A stretch of DNA of 64,000 nt from an uncultured Saprospiraceae bacterium (GCA_937959275.1 CALGLU010000008.1:1-64000); one strand, 5' to 3'. Positions 36,001 to 45,382 are shown, counted from the first letter of the stretch. The notes: generated from the sequence alone by a model not told the origin. A program made the numbers and translations.

Positions 36001-36246
36001 AGCCCTGTCAGGGCTACATTTCAAACTCATGCCATGACGAGAAGTTTATCCCGATTGTAGCGGAGCGGAATATCGGGAAGTCCTGTCGGGGTCACTATTT
36101 AAATTTTGAATGTTGAATGTAGGAGCGAAGTGGACATCCCGCAGTGAATGGAGCGGATCGTGGGATTGAATGATATTTATCTGAATTTTAGACAGTCTAT
36201 CCCGATTGGAGCTAATGCGGAACATCGGGAAGTTCTGTCGGGGCTA
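36001..36246 (+). repeat. Composite direct repeat, copy B (tRNA-Arg tail, hairpin, dispersed repeat)
   Basis: Begins with AGCCCTGTCAGGGCTAC, a mutated tRNA tail, followed by CATTTCAAACTCATGCCATG, a hairpin and a tail (to 36093, GGTCAC variant). Then come the TTGAATGTAGGAGCGAAG repeat (36109-36172), another hairpin and a tail ending at 36246. It is close to copy A at 34538-34844. The gap 36247-36387 shows nothing else. Confidence 0.8.
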
Positions 36247-36387
36247 CTGTTAATACTGAATTATTGATTTACTGTATTCGTTTTAATTCAAAGCATTAAG
36301 AAATAAAACTTGAATACTCCTCAAATCTAAAGTAGACCATGTGTCACTCTACGTGGAATTAAACATCTTAACCTAAAAGATAATAAC

Positions 36388-36492
36388 TCAATTCTTATTA
36401 AAAAGATACTTTATATTTCTTTTTAAGAAAAGGAAATACATTAGGAATCCAATAATGAACCCTAATATTATCGTTAAAATATCAATCTTCAT
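36388..36492 (-). CDS. Possible small membrane protein (34 aa) downstream of darG
   Basis: An ATG-to-TGA frame of 34 codons: MKIDILTIILGFIIGFLMYF, then a basic tail (LFLKRNIKYLFNKN). It has one hydrophobic span followed by positive charges, as in small single-pass membrane proteins. It starts 28 bp after the darG stop, on the same strand. No family is known to me. The composition supports coding, but the length is short. Confidence 0.42.
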   Translation of the reverse strand: MKIDILTIILGFIIGFLMYFLFLKRNIKYLFNKN

Positions 36493-36519
36493 CAATCGGT
36501 TTCTTTTTCTTTGTTTTCC

Positions 36520-37560
36520 CTATTGGAGGGTATATAAACTGGATTGCCTAAGATGCTCAATTGCAATATCTATATGACTCTCTTTAAACAATTTTGACTT
36601 TCGAGAACTCCATTTTTTTAATTCTTCCTTAATATGTTTACTATCAAGTTTGTCATCTCTGAGAATTATAAAATCAATCGTTGATAACAGTTCAAGACCA
36701 AATGTTGAGTAGAATCCGGTAAGAAATTCGTTTGTGTTGACACACAATTTTTTAAGATCTTTTCTTTCGTTCAAATATCCACTCACAGTATCTTTAGAAT
36801 CCATGATCAAACTTAATGGCTCGAATGCTCGTTTGTCCATATTTGCGAACCCAGTTAAATAGCTACCATTCATTAAACTAAGTAGTCTTTTCACCTTGTT
36901 AGAATATGGGCCGTAGAAAGCTTGCTGAAATTTTAATTTAAAAATATCCTTTGCACCAAATCGCTGTAAAAAATAGCATACTTTCTCACTTGAAAATTCT
37001 GATATAAACTCCCCATTTTCAACTATGTTAAAAAGCATGTATAACAACATGGCTCTTGCATCTGTTAATTTGACCCGTTCATTCTTAAGAGTTTCTTTTA
37101 CAGTATTATTTGGTTCATAAATAATGAAGTCACAATCATTCCTCAATGGAAGAATGTGGGTTTCAAGAATAGAACGAACTTTAGCCCAGTTCAAGCCTCC
37201 ATTACCTGCACCTAGGGGAGGAATGGCGATTGACTTTATTTCTCTTTCCTTGATAACCTTAACTAGCTCCTTGGCTCCTTTCTCAATATACTCGTATTCA
37301 GATGGATTTCTCCAATGTTTCTTTGTAGGAAAATTTATAATTATCTTTTTTCCAGTCAAGTCTTGAGTTTCAGTGACCAATAATATGCCTATATCAAGTC
37401 CATCGATTTTACAAGCTTCAGCATAAATTTTAAAGTTCTCAGGATATCTTTTTTTAAACCCTAGCGCGATTCCTTTTCCCATAATGCCTACAGTATTGAC
37501 AGTATTAACTATCGCTTCTGTATTGCTTTCAAAGATGTTACCTATTTTATACTTAATCAT
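36520..37560 (-). CDS. darG: DarG-like macrodomain antitoxin
   Basis: Protein of 346 residues. Residues 1-150 are a macrodomain: IGNIFESNTEAIVNTVNTVG, GKGIALGFKKRYPENF and PPLGAGNGGLNW (the ADP-ribose-binding Asn-rich and GAGNGG loops). In DarT-DarG systems this domain removes ADP-ribose from thymidines in DNA, undoing the toxin. The C-terminal 190 residues (LTDARAMLLYMLFNIVENGE; KLKFQQAFYGPYSNKVKRLL) match the DarG C-terminal part that binds and blocks DarT. The ATG overlaps the end of the darT frame by 8 bp. The locus is AT-rich and next to tRNA-Arg repeats. Confidence 0.9.
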   Translation of the reverse strand: MIKYKIGNIFESNTEAIVNTVNTVGIMGKGIALGFKKRYPENFKIYAEACKIDGLDIGILLVTETQDLTGKKIIINFPTKKHWRNPSEYEYIEKGAKELVKVIKEREIKSIAIPPLGAGNGGLNWAKVRSILETHILPLRNDCDFIIYEPNNTVKETLKNERVKLTDARAMLLYMLFNIVENGEFISEFSSEKVCYFLQRFGAKDIFKLKFQQAFYGPYSNKVKRLLSLMNGSYLTGFANMDKRAFEPLSLIMDSKDTVSGYLNERKDLKKLCVNTNEFLTGFYSTFGLELLSTIDFIILRDDKLDSKHIKEELKKWSSRKSKLFKESHIDIAIEHLRQSSLYTLQ

Positions 37561-38188
37561 AATAGTATTCTGGATTTACATGTATTTGGCTTTCATTAAG
37601 ACCATAATCTGCAATCAATTTATCTTTTACTAATTCTCTCCTGACAACGAAACCTCTTATGGATTCAAAAGGCAAATCAGATTCGATCAAAAACTCTGCT
37701 TCCTTTCTTCGTTTAAAATCAAGATCTTCTGGATGTGCCCAATCTGCCCAGTTCTTTGCATTTGTTGCGATAAAATCAATTTGATTTTTAATGTCATCGA
37801 CATCATTGGTGTTATAAAATGAGGTTAATCTGTCTGTAGCATGACCATCACAATAAATGAAAGGTATTTGTTTCTTAATCACTTTATTAATAGAGCTTAT
37901 ACAATATAAAATGTCGCTTGATCGAACGATGTCCACATCATTATGACCTCTTTCAATGACAAATTGCATTGGTGATCTAGGCCCAAAATAAAACGGAATG
38001 TAATCACCAAGATTCTTTCCATTATAAAGTTCAAAGGTAGCTCTCCTATTTATTAAACTGGAATCACCAATCGATTTGAAGTCAGGATTTGAATTGGAAG
38101 AATCCTTATGTGTAATTCCGTGCTCTAATATATGATTTATGTTATCAATATGAGTGATTCTGAATATGTATTTATCATCTTTGAGCAT
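37553..38188 (-). CDS. darT: DarT-like DNA ADP-ribosyltransferase toxin
   Basis: Toxin of 211 residues that ADP-ribosylates thymidine bases in single-stranded DNA; the system acts as a toxin-antitoxin pair and as phage defence. The ATG at 38188 starts MLKDDKYIFRITHIDNINHI, with the NAD-binding Arg10 and His13 region. DYIPFYFGPRSPMQFVIERG matches the DarT core, and the catalytic glutamate is Glu165 in KRRKEAEFLIES. The longer frame from 38209 adds only seven unlikely residues. The gene overlaps darG by 8 bp; the toxin is first in the transcript, as usual for this system. Confidence 0.9.
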   Translation of the reverse strand: MLKDDKYIFRITHIDNINHILEHGITHKDSSNSNPDFKSIGDSSLINRRATFELYNGKNLGDYIPFYFGPRSPMQFVIERGHNDVDIVRSSDILYCISSINKVIKKQIPFIYCDGHATDRLTSFYNTNDVDDIKNQIDFIATNAKNWADWAHPEDLDFKRRKEAEFLIESDLPFESIRGFVVRRELVKDKLIADYGLNESQIHVNPEYYYD

Positions 38189-38486
38189 TGTAAATGATAT
38201 TAACCACAATATCTATTTTTCCGTGCAATTGATGAGCACATTAACCAATTCTTATCTCAGATGGATTTTTATGAAAGCTTCAAAATCTATAACGCCACAC
38301 AGTTAACAGTTAACAAACCTTTTTAGGTTTTTAGCATCAATTTGTTAATCTTACTATTGATATATTAACCAATGCAAGTGGACACAAAAAGTAGTAAAGT
38401 TGTTATCAATAGATTTTTCATGAAGTTTGATTTTAGTCCTTTCACCAAGTAAAAGCCAAGAAACCTAAATTAGTGACATTTTCGAC

Positions 38487-38654
38487 TAGTGGTCTGTCAA
38501 TGATGAAATGACAAGATGAATTTTAGAGTAGTTTGTACATGAACTAGGCGTAGGTTCGGTCTGATAGCCTTAGCTATCAAGGCCGGTTCTGTAACGACGT
38601 GCATGAGCAAAATACGCCAAAAACAATAGTCAAATTTATCTTGACAAACCACTA
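38487..38654. repeat. MITE-like element, terminal repeats TAGTGGTYTGTCAA
   Basis: A 168-bp element with 14-base ends: TAGTGGTCTGTCAA on the left and, reversed, TAGTGGTTTGTCAA on the right (one mismatch). The interior carries a small palindrome, GATAGCCTTAGCTATC, near 38562. It has no coding capacity of its own; a 74-codon frame over it is not credible. The gap 38189-38486 and 38655-38818 shows nothing else. Confidence 0.6.
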
Positions 38655-38818
38655 TGTCTTCCATAATATAACTTAGCTCAAAAATCCATACCACCACCTT
38701 TAACAATTCAATAACACCCATTTTTGCTCCAATCCCTCCATTTTTCGCGCAGAACTGTCAATTTTCAAGTACTTTAAAGGGCGTTTGAAAAATTATTATT
38801 AATTAAAATCTAACTGCT

Positions 38819-40459
38819 TTGAAAAGAAGAGATTTTATGCACCTCGCTGGAGCAGGTGCCGGCATGATGGCAACATCAATTCCGATCTTAGGGAATACGA
38901 TCTGTGAACAACAACTTCTAAATCCTGGGATGGATGTCGCAGCTAAAAAAGTGCTCGCAGATGTAGCCCTTAATACAGCCAAGAGTCTCGGCGCTACCTA
39001 TGCAGATGCTAGGATTGGTCGATACCTTAATCAGTACGTATTTACAAGAGAAGAAAAAGTGCAGAATACTGTTAGCACTGAATCCTTTGGTGTGGGGATC
39101 AGAGTTATTTCTAAGGGAACCTGGGGATTTGCGTCCACACATGATGTGACACCTGATGGTATTAAGAAAGCTACAGAACTTGCCATCGCTGTCGCAAATG
39201 CAAGTGCTAAGATCCAAACTGAAGAAGTTATCCTTTCACCAGTGAAGGGACATGGTGAGGTATCCTGGAAAACACCAATCATAAAGAATGCTTTAGAAGT
39301 ACCCGTATCAGAAAAAGTAGATCTCTTATTGTCTGCGAATGCTGGAGCGATGGAGAATGGAGCAAGCTACGTGTCAAGTGCCTTGTTCATGGTTAATGAG
39401 CAGAAATATTTCGCCTCTACTGAAGGATCTTATATAGATCAAGATATACACAGGATTTGGCCGACACTCAGAATTACAGCAATAGATAAAAGCACCAATA
39501 CATTTAAAAACAGACAAGGCCTAGGTGCGCCAGTAGGGATGGGTTACGAATATGTCATACCAGATAAATCAGAAGAAATTAAAGGTGGGGCAGATGTTGT
39601 TCTTTATCGCAACAGGTACAACATGATCGAAGATGCGATCGCCGGTGCCAAGCAAGCTAAAGAGATGCTAACTGCTCCTTCTATTGAAGCGGGTAAATAT
39701 GATCTTGTCCTCGAACCGAATCACTTGGGTTTGACCATACACGAGTCAGTTGGTCACCCATTAGAGTTGGATAGAGTACTAGGTTATGAGGCAAACTACG
39801 CAGGGACAAGCTTTGCGACTTTAGACAAATGGAAGACTGGAAATTTCAATTATGGAAATGAGTTGGTCAATCTCGTTGCTGATAAAACTCAAAAACATAC
39901 ACTCGGTGCAGTCGGCTATGATGATGAAGGCGTGAAGTGTAAGCAGTGGGATTTAGTTAGAAATGGAGTCCTTGTCAACTACCAAGCCATTAGAGATCAG
40001 GTACACATGATTGATCAAACAGAATCTCATGGTTGCTGTTATTCTCAGAGTTGGAATGATGTACAGTTTCAACGAATGCCTAATGTATCATTGGAGCCAG
40101 GGAGTGATCCTTATTCTATAGATGAAATGATTAAAGATGTAGAGAAGGGTGTCTATTTTGTTGGAAGAGGATCTTACTCAATTGATCAGCAGCGCTATAA
40201 TTTCCAATTTGGTGGAACACTAGCTTACGAGATTAAAAATGGTAAAATTACTGGATTGATAAATGATGCAGCATACCAATCTAATACGCAGGAATTTTGG
40301 AATTCTTGTGCGAAGATTTGTGATGTCAATGATTATAGAACATTTGGTTCTTTCTTTGATGGTAAGGGACAACCATCACAAGTAAGCGCCGTCTCACATG
40401 GTTGTTCTACGACACGGTTTAATGGAGTCAATGTCATTAATACAGGAAGAAATATTTAA
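38819..40459 (+). CDS. TldD-like metallopeptidase, Tat-exported
   Basis: Protein of 546 residues starting at a TTG (38819) with a twin-arginine leader (MKRRDFMHLAGAGAGMMATS). It belongs to the TldD/PmbA family, in which TldD and PmbA (TldE) form a heterodimeric zinc peptidase that degrades unfolded peptides and matures microcin B17 in E. coli. The zinc motif is H308-E309-S-V-G-H313 in LGLTIHESVGHPLE. Other blocks are GVGIRVISKGTWGFAST near residues 91-107 and the C-terminal GRGSYSIDQQRYNFQFGG. The PmbA-like partner begins 25 bp after its stop. Export is unusual for E. coli TldD but found in Bacteroidota copies. Confidence 0.88.
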   Translation: MKRRDFMHLAGAGAGMMATSIPILGNTICEQQLLNPGMDVAAKKVLADVALNTAKSLGATYADARIGRYLNQYVFTREEKVQNTVSTESFGVGIRVISKGTWGFASTHDVTPDGIKKATELAIAVANASAKIQTEEVILSPVKGHGEVSWKTPIIKNALEVPVSEKVDLLLSANAGAMENGASYVSSALFMVNEQKYFASTEGSYIDQDIHRIWPTLRITAIDKSTNTFKNRQGLGAPVGMGYEYVIPDKSEEIKGGADVVLYRNRYNMIEDAIAGAKQAKEMLTAPSIEAGKYDLVLEPNHLGLTIHESVGHPLELDRVLGYEANYAGTSFATLDKWKTGNFNYGNELVNLVADKTQKHTLGAVGYDDEGVKCKQWDLVRNGVLVNYQAIRDQVHMIDQTESHGCCYSQSWNDVQFQRMPNVSLEPGSDPYSIDEMIKDVEKGVYFVGRGSYSIDQQRYNFQFGGTLAYEIKNGKITGLINDAAYQSNTQEFWNSCAKICDVNDYRTFGSFFDGKGQPSQVSAVSHGCSTTRFNGVNVINTGRNI

Positions 40460-40484
40460 TCAATCTAACCAAAAAGAAAATATA

Positions 40485-41801
40485 ATGTCTATATATACTA
40501 AAGAAGAAGCAAAAGCGATTCTGGAAAAGGCGTTAAGCTATTCAAAAGCAGATGGATGTGAATTGAACATCTCTGGCGATATTATTGGCAACATCAGGTA
40601 TGCCAGAAATACCGTCTCCACAGCTGGTATTAATTCAAATATTCAGTTAGCTGTCCAATCAAATTTTGGTAAAAAAGTAGGTACAGCGACGATCAACGAG
40701 TTTGATGATGCCTCCTTAGCTAAGGTGGTTGCACGGTCTGAAGAGCTGGCAAAGCTGTCTCCAGAATCACCAGAATTTATGGTGCCCTTAGGACCTCAGG
40801 AATATGATGCTTCCAAAATGTATAGCGAAGCAACCGCTAAGATCACTCCAGAATTTAGAGCAGCCGTGGCGGCCTCCAGTATCGAGCCTGCAAAAGCTAA
40901 ACAGGTAACCGCAGCAGGCTATTTAGAAGATAGCGCCGGCTTTGAAGCGATGGCAAATAAAAGAGGATTATTCGCTTATGAGAAATCGACTTCATTGGAT
41001 TTTACAGTCACGATGAGATCAGATGATGGTTTGGGATCGGGATGGGTGACGAGAGATTTTAATGATGTCAGAAAATTTAATCCTGAAGAAGCATCCAATA
41101 TTGCCATCGATAAAGCAGTTAGCTCAAGAGAAGCAAAAGCAATTGAGCCAGGAAAGTATACAGTGATCTTAGAACCAGCCGCTTCCATCGGATTGATACG
41201 TAACATGACACGTTCATTCAATGCCAGAAGTGCTGATGAAGGGCGAAGTTTTATGTCAAAAGATGGCGGTGGGAATAAGCTGGGAGAAAAGATAGTCGAC
41301 GAACGAGTCAATATATACTCTGATCCACTCAATGATGAAGTACCTGCATCCACATGGTCGGGAAGTGGCTTGCCTCTCAAAAGAACACAATGGATGGAGA
41401 ATGGTGTTGTGAAAAATCTAACCTATAGCCGGTTTTGGGCCGAAAAAAATGGTGTCGCTCCAGTGCCGTTCGCTGGAAATATAATCATGGAAGGTGGCTC
41501 TGAAAGTAGAGAAAATCTGATCAGAAGCACTAAACGAGGTATACTAGTCACACGAATGTGGTACATCAGAAATGTGGATCCACAGACATTACTCTATACA
41601 GGCCTCACTAGAGATGGGACATACTACATCGAAGATGGGAAGATCAAACATCCGATCAAAAACTTTAGATTTAATGAAAGTCCGATCATCATGCTTAACA
41701 ACCTAGAAACATTAGGTGAGCAAACAAGAATCAATGGTAACTTGATACCCTACATGAAAATCAGAGATTTCACATTTTCAAGTTTATCAGATGCCATTTA
41801 A
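40485..41801 (+). CDS. PmbA/TldE-like partner of the TldD protein
   Basis: Protein of 438 residues; the ATG at 40485 is chosen because MSIYTKEEAKAILEKALSYS is the normal start, and an earlier frame (40398) overlaps tldD. It has the PmbA fold but lacks HExxxH, as expected for the non-catalytic partner. Conserved segments are EPGKYTVILEPAASIGLIR, TWSGSGLPLKRTQWMENGVV and VTRMWYIRNVDPQTLLYTGL. The pair opens the colinear gene run that continues into the Bat cluster. No signal peptide is visible, which contrasts with its TldD neighbour. Confidence 0.85.
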   Translation: MSIYTKEEAKAILEKALSYSKADGCELNISGDIIGNIRYARNTVSTAGINSNIQLAVQSNFGKKVGTATINEFDDASLAKVVARSEELAKLSPESPEFMVPLGPQEYDASKMYSEATAKITPEFRAAVAASSIEPAKAKQVTAAGYLEDSAGFEAMANKRGLFAYEKSTSLDFTVTMRSDDGLGSGWVTRDFNDVRKFNPEEASNIAIDKAVSSREAKAIEPGKYTVILEPAASIGLIRNMTRSFNARSADEGRSFMSKDGGGNKLGEKIVDERVNIYSDPLNDEVPASTWSGSGLPLKRTQWMENGVVKNLTYSRFWAEKNGVAPVPFAGNIIMEGGSESRENLIRSTKRGILVTRMWYIRNVDPQTLLYTGLTRDGTYYIEDGKIKHPIKNFRFNESPIIMLNNLETLGEQTRINGNLIPYMKIRDFTFSSLSDAI

Positions 41802-41826
41802 TTTAATTCTTGTGTAATTTTATTTT

Positions 41827-42456
41827 ATGGATCGACTTAAAGGAAGAGATTTTGTCTTTACCAGAATAAAATATGAATCAGGAGATTGGGATGTAGACCA
41901 ACGGATGCCTTCTAATCTTCTGAATTCCTTAGTCGAGTATACTACCCTGCCTATAGATACGCTAGAAAATGTTGTTAGCTTAGGAAGCAATGATATTTTC
42001 GATTACCCATTCGCCTATATCACTGGCCATAGATTAGTACAGTTTACATCTGCTGAAAAGAAAAATTTTGAAGCTTACATCCGTCGAGGTGGGTTCATAT
42101 TTGCAGATGATTGTAATCATGATATAGATGGTCTCTTTGCCAAATCTTTTGAACAACAAATGCAGGATATTTTTGGAATGGAGGCCTTGGTAAAAATTCC
42201 AAATGATCATTCAATCTATTCCTGTTTCTTTGATTTTGATGGTCCGCCTACGACGTCGCAAGAGCTCAATGGCTGGGGCGATGATCTGGTTCATGATTAT
42301 CTGAAGGCGATTGAGATTGATGGCAGAATTGGAGTTTTATATTCCAATAAGGATTATGGTTGCGAATGGGATTATGATTTTAGAAACAAGAAATGGTACA
42401 AGAATGATAATACAAGATTTGGAGTCAATATTGTTATGTATGCACTTACAGTATAA
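41827..42456 (+). CDS. DUF4159 protein
   Basis: Protein of 209 residues of the DUF4159 family, a glutamine-amidotransferase-like fold found in Bacteroidota Bat/MoxR gene clusters. Motifs are FVFTRIKYESGDWDVDQRMP, YITGHRLVQFTSAEKKNFE, the RRGGFIFADDCNHDIDGLF block near residues 92-110, and YSNKDYGCEWDYD. No catalytic cysteine of the classic type is clear. There is no signal peptide in the chosen frame. It follows pmbA by 25 bp and precedes moxR by 9 bp. Confidence 0.82.
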   Translation: MDRLKGRDFVFTRIKYESGDWDVDQRMPSNLLNSLVEYTTLPIDTLENVVSLGSNDIFDYPFAYITGHRLVQFTSAEKKNFEAYIRRGGFIFADDCNHDIDGLFAKSFEQQMQDIFGMEALVKIPNDHSIYSCFFDFDGPPTTSQELNGWGDDLVHDYLKAIEIDGRIGVLYSNKDYGCEWDYDFRNKKWYKNDNTRFGVNIVMYALTV

Positions 42457-42465
42457 GTTTAATTG

Positions 42466-43449
42466 ATGGATCAGGAACTAACAGTTGCAAAGGAAAGTAT
42501 AGATAATCTCTTATCTAAAATACCAGAATTAAAGAAGGCGATCCATACAAAGATCATTGGCCAAGATGAAGTCATTGACCAGTTGATCATTGGATTGATT
42601 GCTTCGGGTCATGTGCTTTTAGAAGGTGTACCCGGATTGGCGAAGACACTTATGGTGAAGACTTTAGCTCAGTCATTGAGTCTGGATTTTAATAGGATAC
42701 AATTTACGCCAGACTTGATGCCATCTGATATTTTAGGAACTGAGATTATACAAAGTGATAAAAGTGGCAATAAGTTTCTTGAATTCATGAAAGGCCCTGT
42801 GTTTACAAATATCATTTTAGCAGATGAGATTAACAGAACGCCGCCTAAGACGCAAGCAGCGCTGCTAGAATTGATGCAGGAATATGCGGTTACTTATGCA
42901 GGTAAACGATACCCACTCGATAAACCATTCTTTTTATTGGCGACACAAAATCCAATCGAGCAATCGGGCACCTTTCCCCTCCCAGAAGCTCAAGTGGATA
43001 GATTTCTTTTATTCATAAAAGTTAACTATCCAACTGCTGCAGAAGAAGAAGAAATACTCAATGTAACAACAGGCACGCAGAGCAAAGATGTCAAGCCAGT
43101 TTTGTCTGGACAAGATATTTTAGACTTGCAAAAATTATGTAGAGAAGTAAGTATAGCCCCTGATCTTGTCTCAAAGGTGAGCAGCATGGTCAGAGCAACA
43201 AGACCAGATGCGACTAGTTCTGAATATGTCAAAAAATATGTTGATTGGGGTGCAGGGCCGCGCGCAGGCCAATCCCTTATCCTCGCAGCCAAAGCACACG
43301 CTCTACTGAGAGGACGGTACGCAGTCATCCCTGAGGATATTAAATCAGTATTATATCCTGTATTAAGGCATCGACTTATCCTAAACTTCAAAGCGTCTTC
43401 TGAAAATATCAGTGTTGATAACATCATTTCTCAATTGGAATTAAAATAA
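42466..43449 (+). CDS. MoxR-family AAA+ ATPase
   Basis: AAA+ ATPase of 327 residues. Walker A is GHVLLEGVPGLAKTLMVKTL, Walker B is ILADEINRTPPKTQAALLELM, and the sensor-1 region is FLLATQNPIEQSGTFPLPEAQVDRF. MoxR proteins act with DUF58 and Bat-type proteins in envelope maturation or stress chaperoning. The ATG at 42466 is preferred over a TTG one codon earlier. Downstream, DUF58 begins 5 bp after the stop, so the genes form one transcript. Confidence 0.92.
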   Translation: MDQELTVAKESIDNLLSKIPELKKAIHTKIIGQDEVIDQLIIGLIASGHVLLEGVPGLAKTLMVKTLAQSLSLDFNRIQFTPDLMPSDILGTEIIQSDKSGNKFLEFMKGPVFTNIILADEINRTPPKTQAALLELMQEYAVTYAGKRYPLDKPFFLLATQNPIEQSGTFPLPEAQVDRFLLFIKVNYPTAAEEEEILNVTTGTQSKDVKPVLSGQDILDLQKLCREVSIAPDLVSKVSSMVRATRPDATSSEYVKKYVDWGAGPRAGQSLILAAKAHALLRGRYAVIPEDIKSVLYPVLRHRLILNFKASSENISVDNIISQLELK

Positions 43450-43454
43450 ACTCA

Positions 43455-44324
43455 ATGGCTTCCTCTTCGATGTCATGGTTGGATCCAAAAGCAATTGATA
43501 GCGCTAAGTCGCTAGAATGGATTGCTAAATCAATCGCGAAAGGAAAATTACAAGGTAGGCATCGATCTCAACGACTCTCCAACGGCTATGAATTTTCTCA
43601 GTATCGTCCCTATGTACAGGGTGACGATTTAAGATTGATCGACTGGAAAATGTATGGCAAAACGGACAAGTATTATATCAAACAATCTGATGTAGAGCAA
43701 GACCATGATCTTCATGTTATTCTTGATAATTCTAAGTCGATGGACTATGAGGAAGAGAACTGGTCAAAATTGCTTTATGCAAAATTGATCACGGCATGCA
43801 TCTCCTACATCACCATCCAACAAGGCGATGCATTCTCCTGGTCTTCATCTGGTGTGAATAATCCTTCAGGGCTGGGCATGAGACATTGGCAGAATTGCAT
43901 ACAGGCGATTCATGATGTACAAGCATCTGCAGAGCCTACTGAAATTATTCTCAAAGCTGAAAGAAACAAAGTCTATATTTGGTTAACTGATCTGTATCAG
44001 GACATTAATGAAATCCGAAAGGTCTTGGACTCATTAAAACACAACAGTACGGAGCTTATCGTTTTTCAGCTTTTAGGAGAAAAGGAAGAGTCTCTGGATT
44101 TTCCAAACAACGCCACATTTATTGATCTGGAATCTCGGAAAAAAATCCAAATGAATCCTAAAGAATACTTTAGTCAATACCGATCAAAATTTGAAGCACA
44201 CATAAAATCTTGCAAAGACTTATTTTATTCGCGAGGCGTTCAGTATCAAAAAGCTTATATTAATCAGCCAGTAGAGAAGACGATTAAGCTATTTCTAGAT
44301 AGTTATAATAAAAGCCTCATCTGA
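43455..44324 (+). CDS. DUF58 protein
   Basis: Protein of 289 residues of the DUF58 family, usually paired with MoxR. It carries FSQYRPYVQGDDLRLIDWKM, the family signature near residues 50-70, followed by a VWA-like segment LHVILDNSKSMDYEEENWSK, in which the DxSxS motif is intact. The segment SVYIWLTDLYQDINE-like YIWLTDLYQD belongs to the same fold. The stop is at 44322-44324 and the BatA-like start ATG begins at 44324 (one-base overlap, TGATG), so translation is coupled. Confidence 0.88.
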   Translation: MASSSMSWLDPKAIDSAKSLEWIAKSIAKGKLQGRHRSQRLSNGYEFSQYRPYVQGDDLRLIDWKMYGKTDKYYIKQSDVEQDHDLHVILDNSKSMDYEEENWSKLLYAKLITACISYITIQQGDAFSWSSSGVNNPSGLGMRHWQNCIQAIHDVQASAEPTEIILKAERNKVYIWLTDLYQDINEIRKVLDSLKHNSTELIVFQLLGEKEESLDFPNNATFIDLESRKKIQMNPKEYFSQYRSKFEAHIKSCKDLFYSRGVQYQKAYINQPVEKTIKLFLDSYNKSLI

Positions 44325-45382
44325 TGAGTTTTTTAAATCCTATAGCTTTTTGGGGATTATTATCACTTTTGATCCCTTTGATTATTCACCTGTTGAGTAA
44401 GAAACAAAAGCATGTTATTTATTTTGGATCGAATAGATTTCTATCAGATGAGGAAACGACATCTGCAAGTTCAATCCAGTTAAGTGATTATAGTTTATTA
44501 GCGCTACGATTATTGATGTTGGCTAGTTTAATTTGTGCAATAGCGCAAATGGTGAAAACAAATGACAAAACGAAAAGAATAAAATACATTGAGCATGGCT
44601 TAGTTGTCAATCAAGACTATGCATCTGCCATTCCTCAAATTGATTCGAAAGAACTAATTAAATATTTCAGTTACGACGCGACAGTAAAAAAAAATAATGT
44701 TGATATCTTTCCATCTGCCTATACTTTGATTAATCATTTGAATCAGAAAACCGATTCTATTTCTGTCTATACCTTTAGTGAGGATAAATATTTTCTTGGT
44801 AGCAAAGAGACACTTCATCAAACTATTGAATGGAATATTATTCCCAAAAAGGAATCAGCAATAACTGAGGGGATTGAGGATCAAGCAGTAGACTTCGACA
44901 TTGTTTGTTCATCCAAGAGTTTAAGGCATAAAAATGATTTTGTAAGTGTGATGACTTCTATTCAAGAGTATCTTCCTTTTGAAGTAAATTATAAGGAAAG
45001 CAATGAATGGAAAATTCTCATCGATTCCACGTCAAATGATAGTGCTGAAAATACTATTTATTGGACAACTCAAAATCCTCCATTCTCTTTTGCTAAACAT
45101 TTTGATGGATACAGCATGACCGGCTCCCTGAATAAAAAAGCCATGCTCGAGTCTAATTTTCCACTAGCACTGACACAAGCATTAATTAAATCCCGAACAC
45201 ATTCTAATGAACAAGAGTTTAAAGTACTTGATCCTCGTCATATAGATGGTGCTACAACTAGTGAAGTCTTGAAAGCTGAAGCTCCAGATAATTTTTTATC
45301 CTACACTAATTATTTCTGGCTGTTGCTCGCACTACTCATATTGACAGAACGATATGTCTCACTTCATAAAATTCAGGAATGA
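44324..45382 (+). CDS. BatA-like membrane protein
   Basis: Protein of 352 residues. The N-terminus is the BatA/aerotolerance double-membrane domain: MSFLNPIAFWGLLSLLIPLI, then HLLSKKQKHVIYFGSNRFLS, and a second helix (YSLLALRLLMLASLICAIAQ). The middle is a periplasmic globular part, and the C-terminus has a last helix (YFWLLLALLILTERYVSL). The start overlaps the DUF58 stop and the next gene's start overlaps its end by 4 bp, so the genes are strictly coupled. Role is likely in envelope stability, as for other Bat proteins. Confidence 0.85.
   Translation: MSFLNPIAFWGLLSLLIPLIIHLLSKKQKHVIYFGSNRFLSDEETTSASSIQLSDYSLLALRLLMLASLICAIAQMVKTNDKTKRIKYIEHGLVVNQDYASAIPQIDSKELIKYFSYDATVKKNNVDIFPSAYTLINHLNQKTDSISVYTFSEDKYFLGSKETLHQTIEWNIIPKKESAITEGIEDQAVDFDIVCSSKSLRHKNDFVSVMTSIQEYLPFEVNYKESNEWKILIDSTSNDSAENTIYWTTQNPPFSFAKHFDGYSMTGSLNKKAMLESNFPLALTQALIKSRTHSNEQEFKVLDPRHIDGATTSEVLKAEAPDNFLSYTNYFWLLLALLILTERYVSLHKIQE

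Noticed and set aside
38497-38721. A 74-codon minus-strand frame upstream of the TldD gene
   Set aside because: It coincides with the 168-bp element carrying inverted ends, and its composition does not look like a protein.
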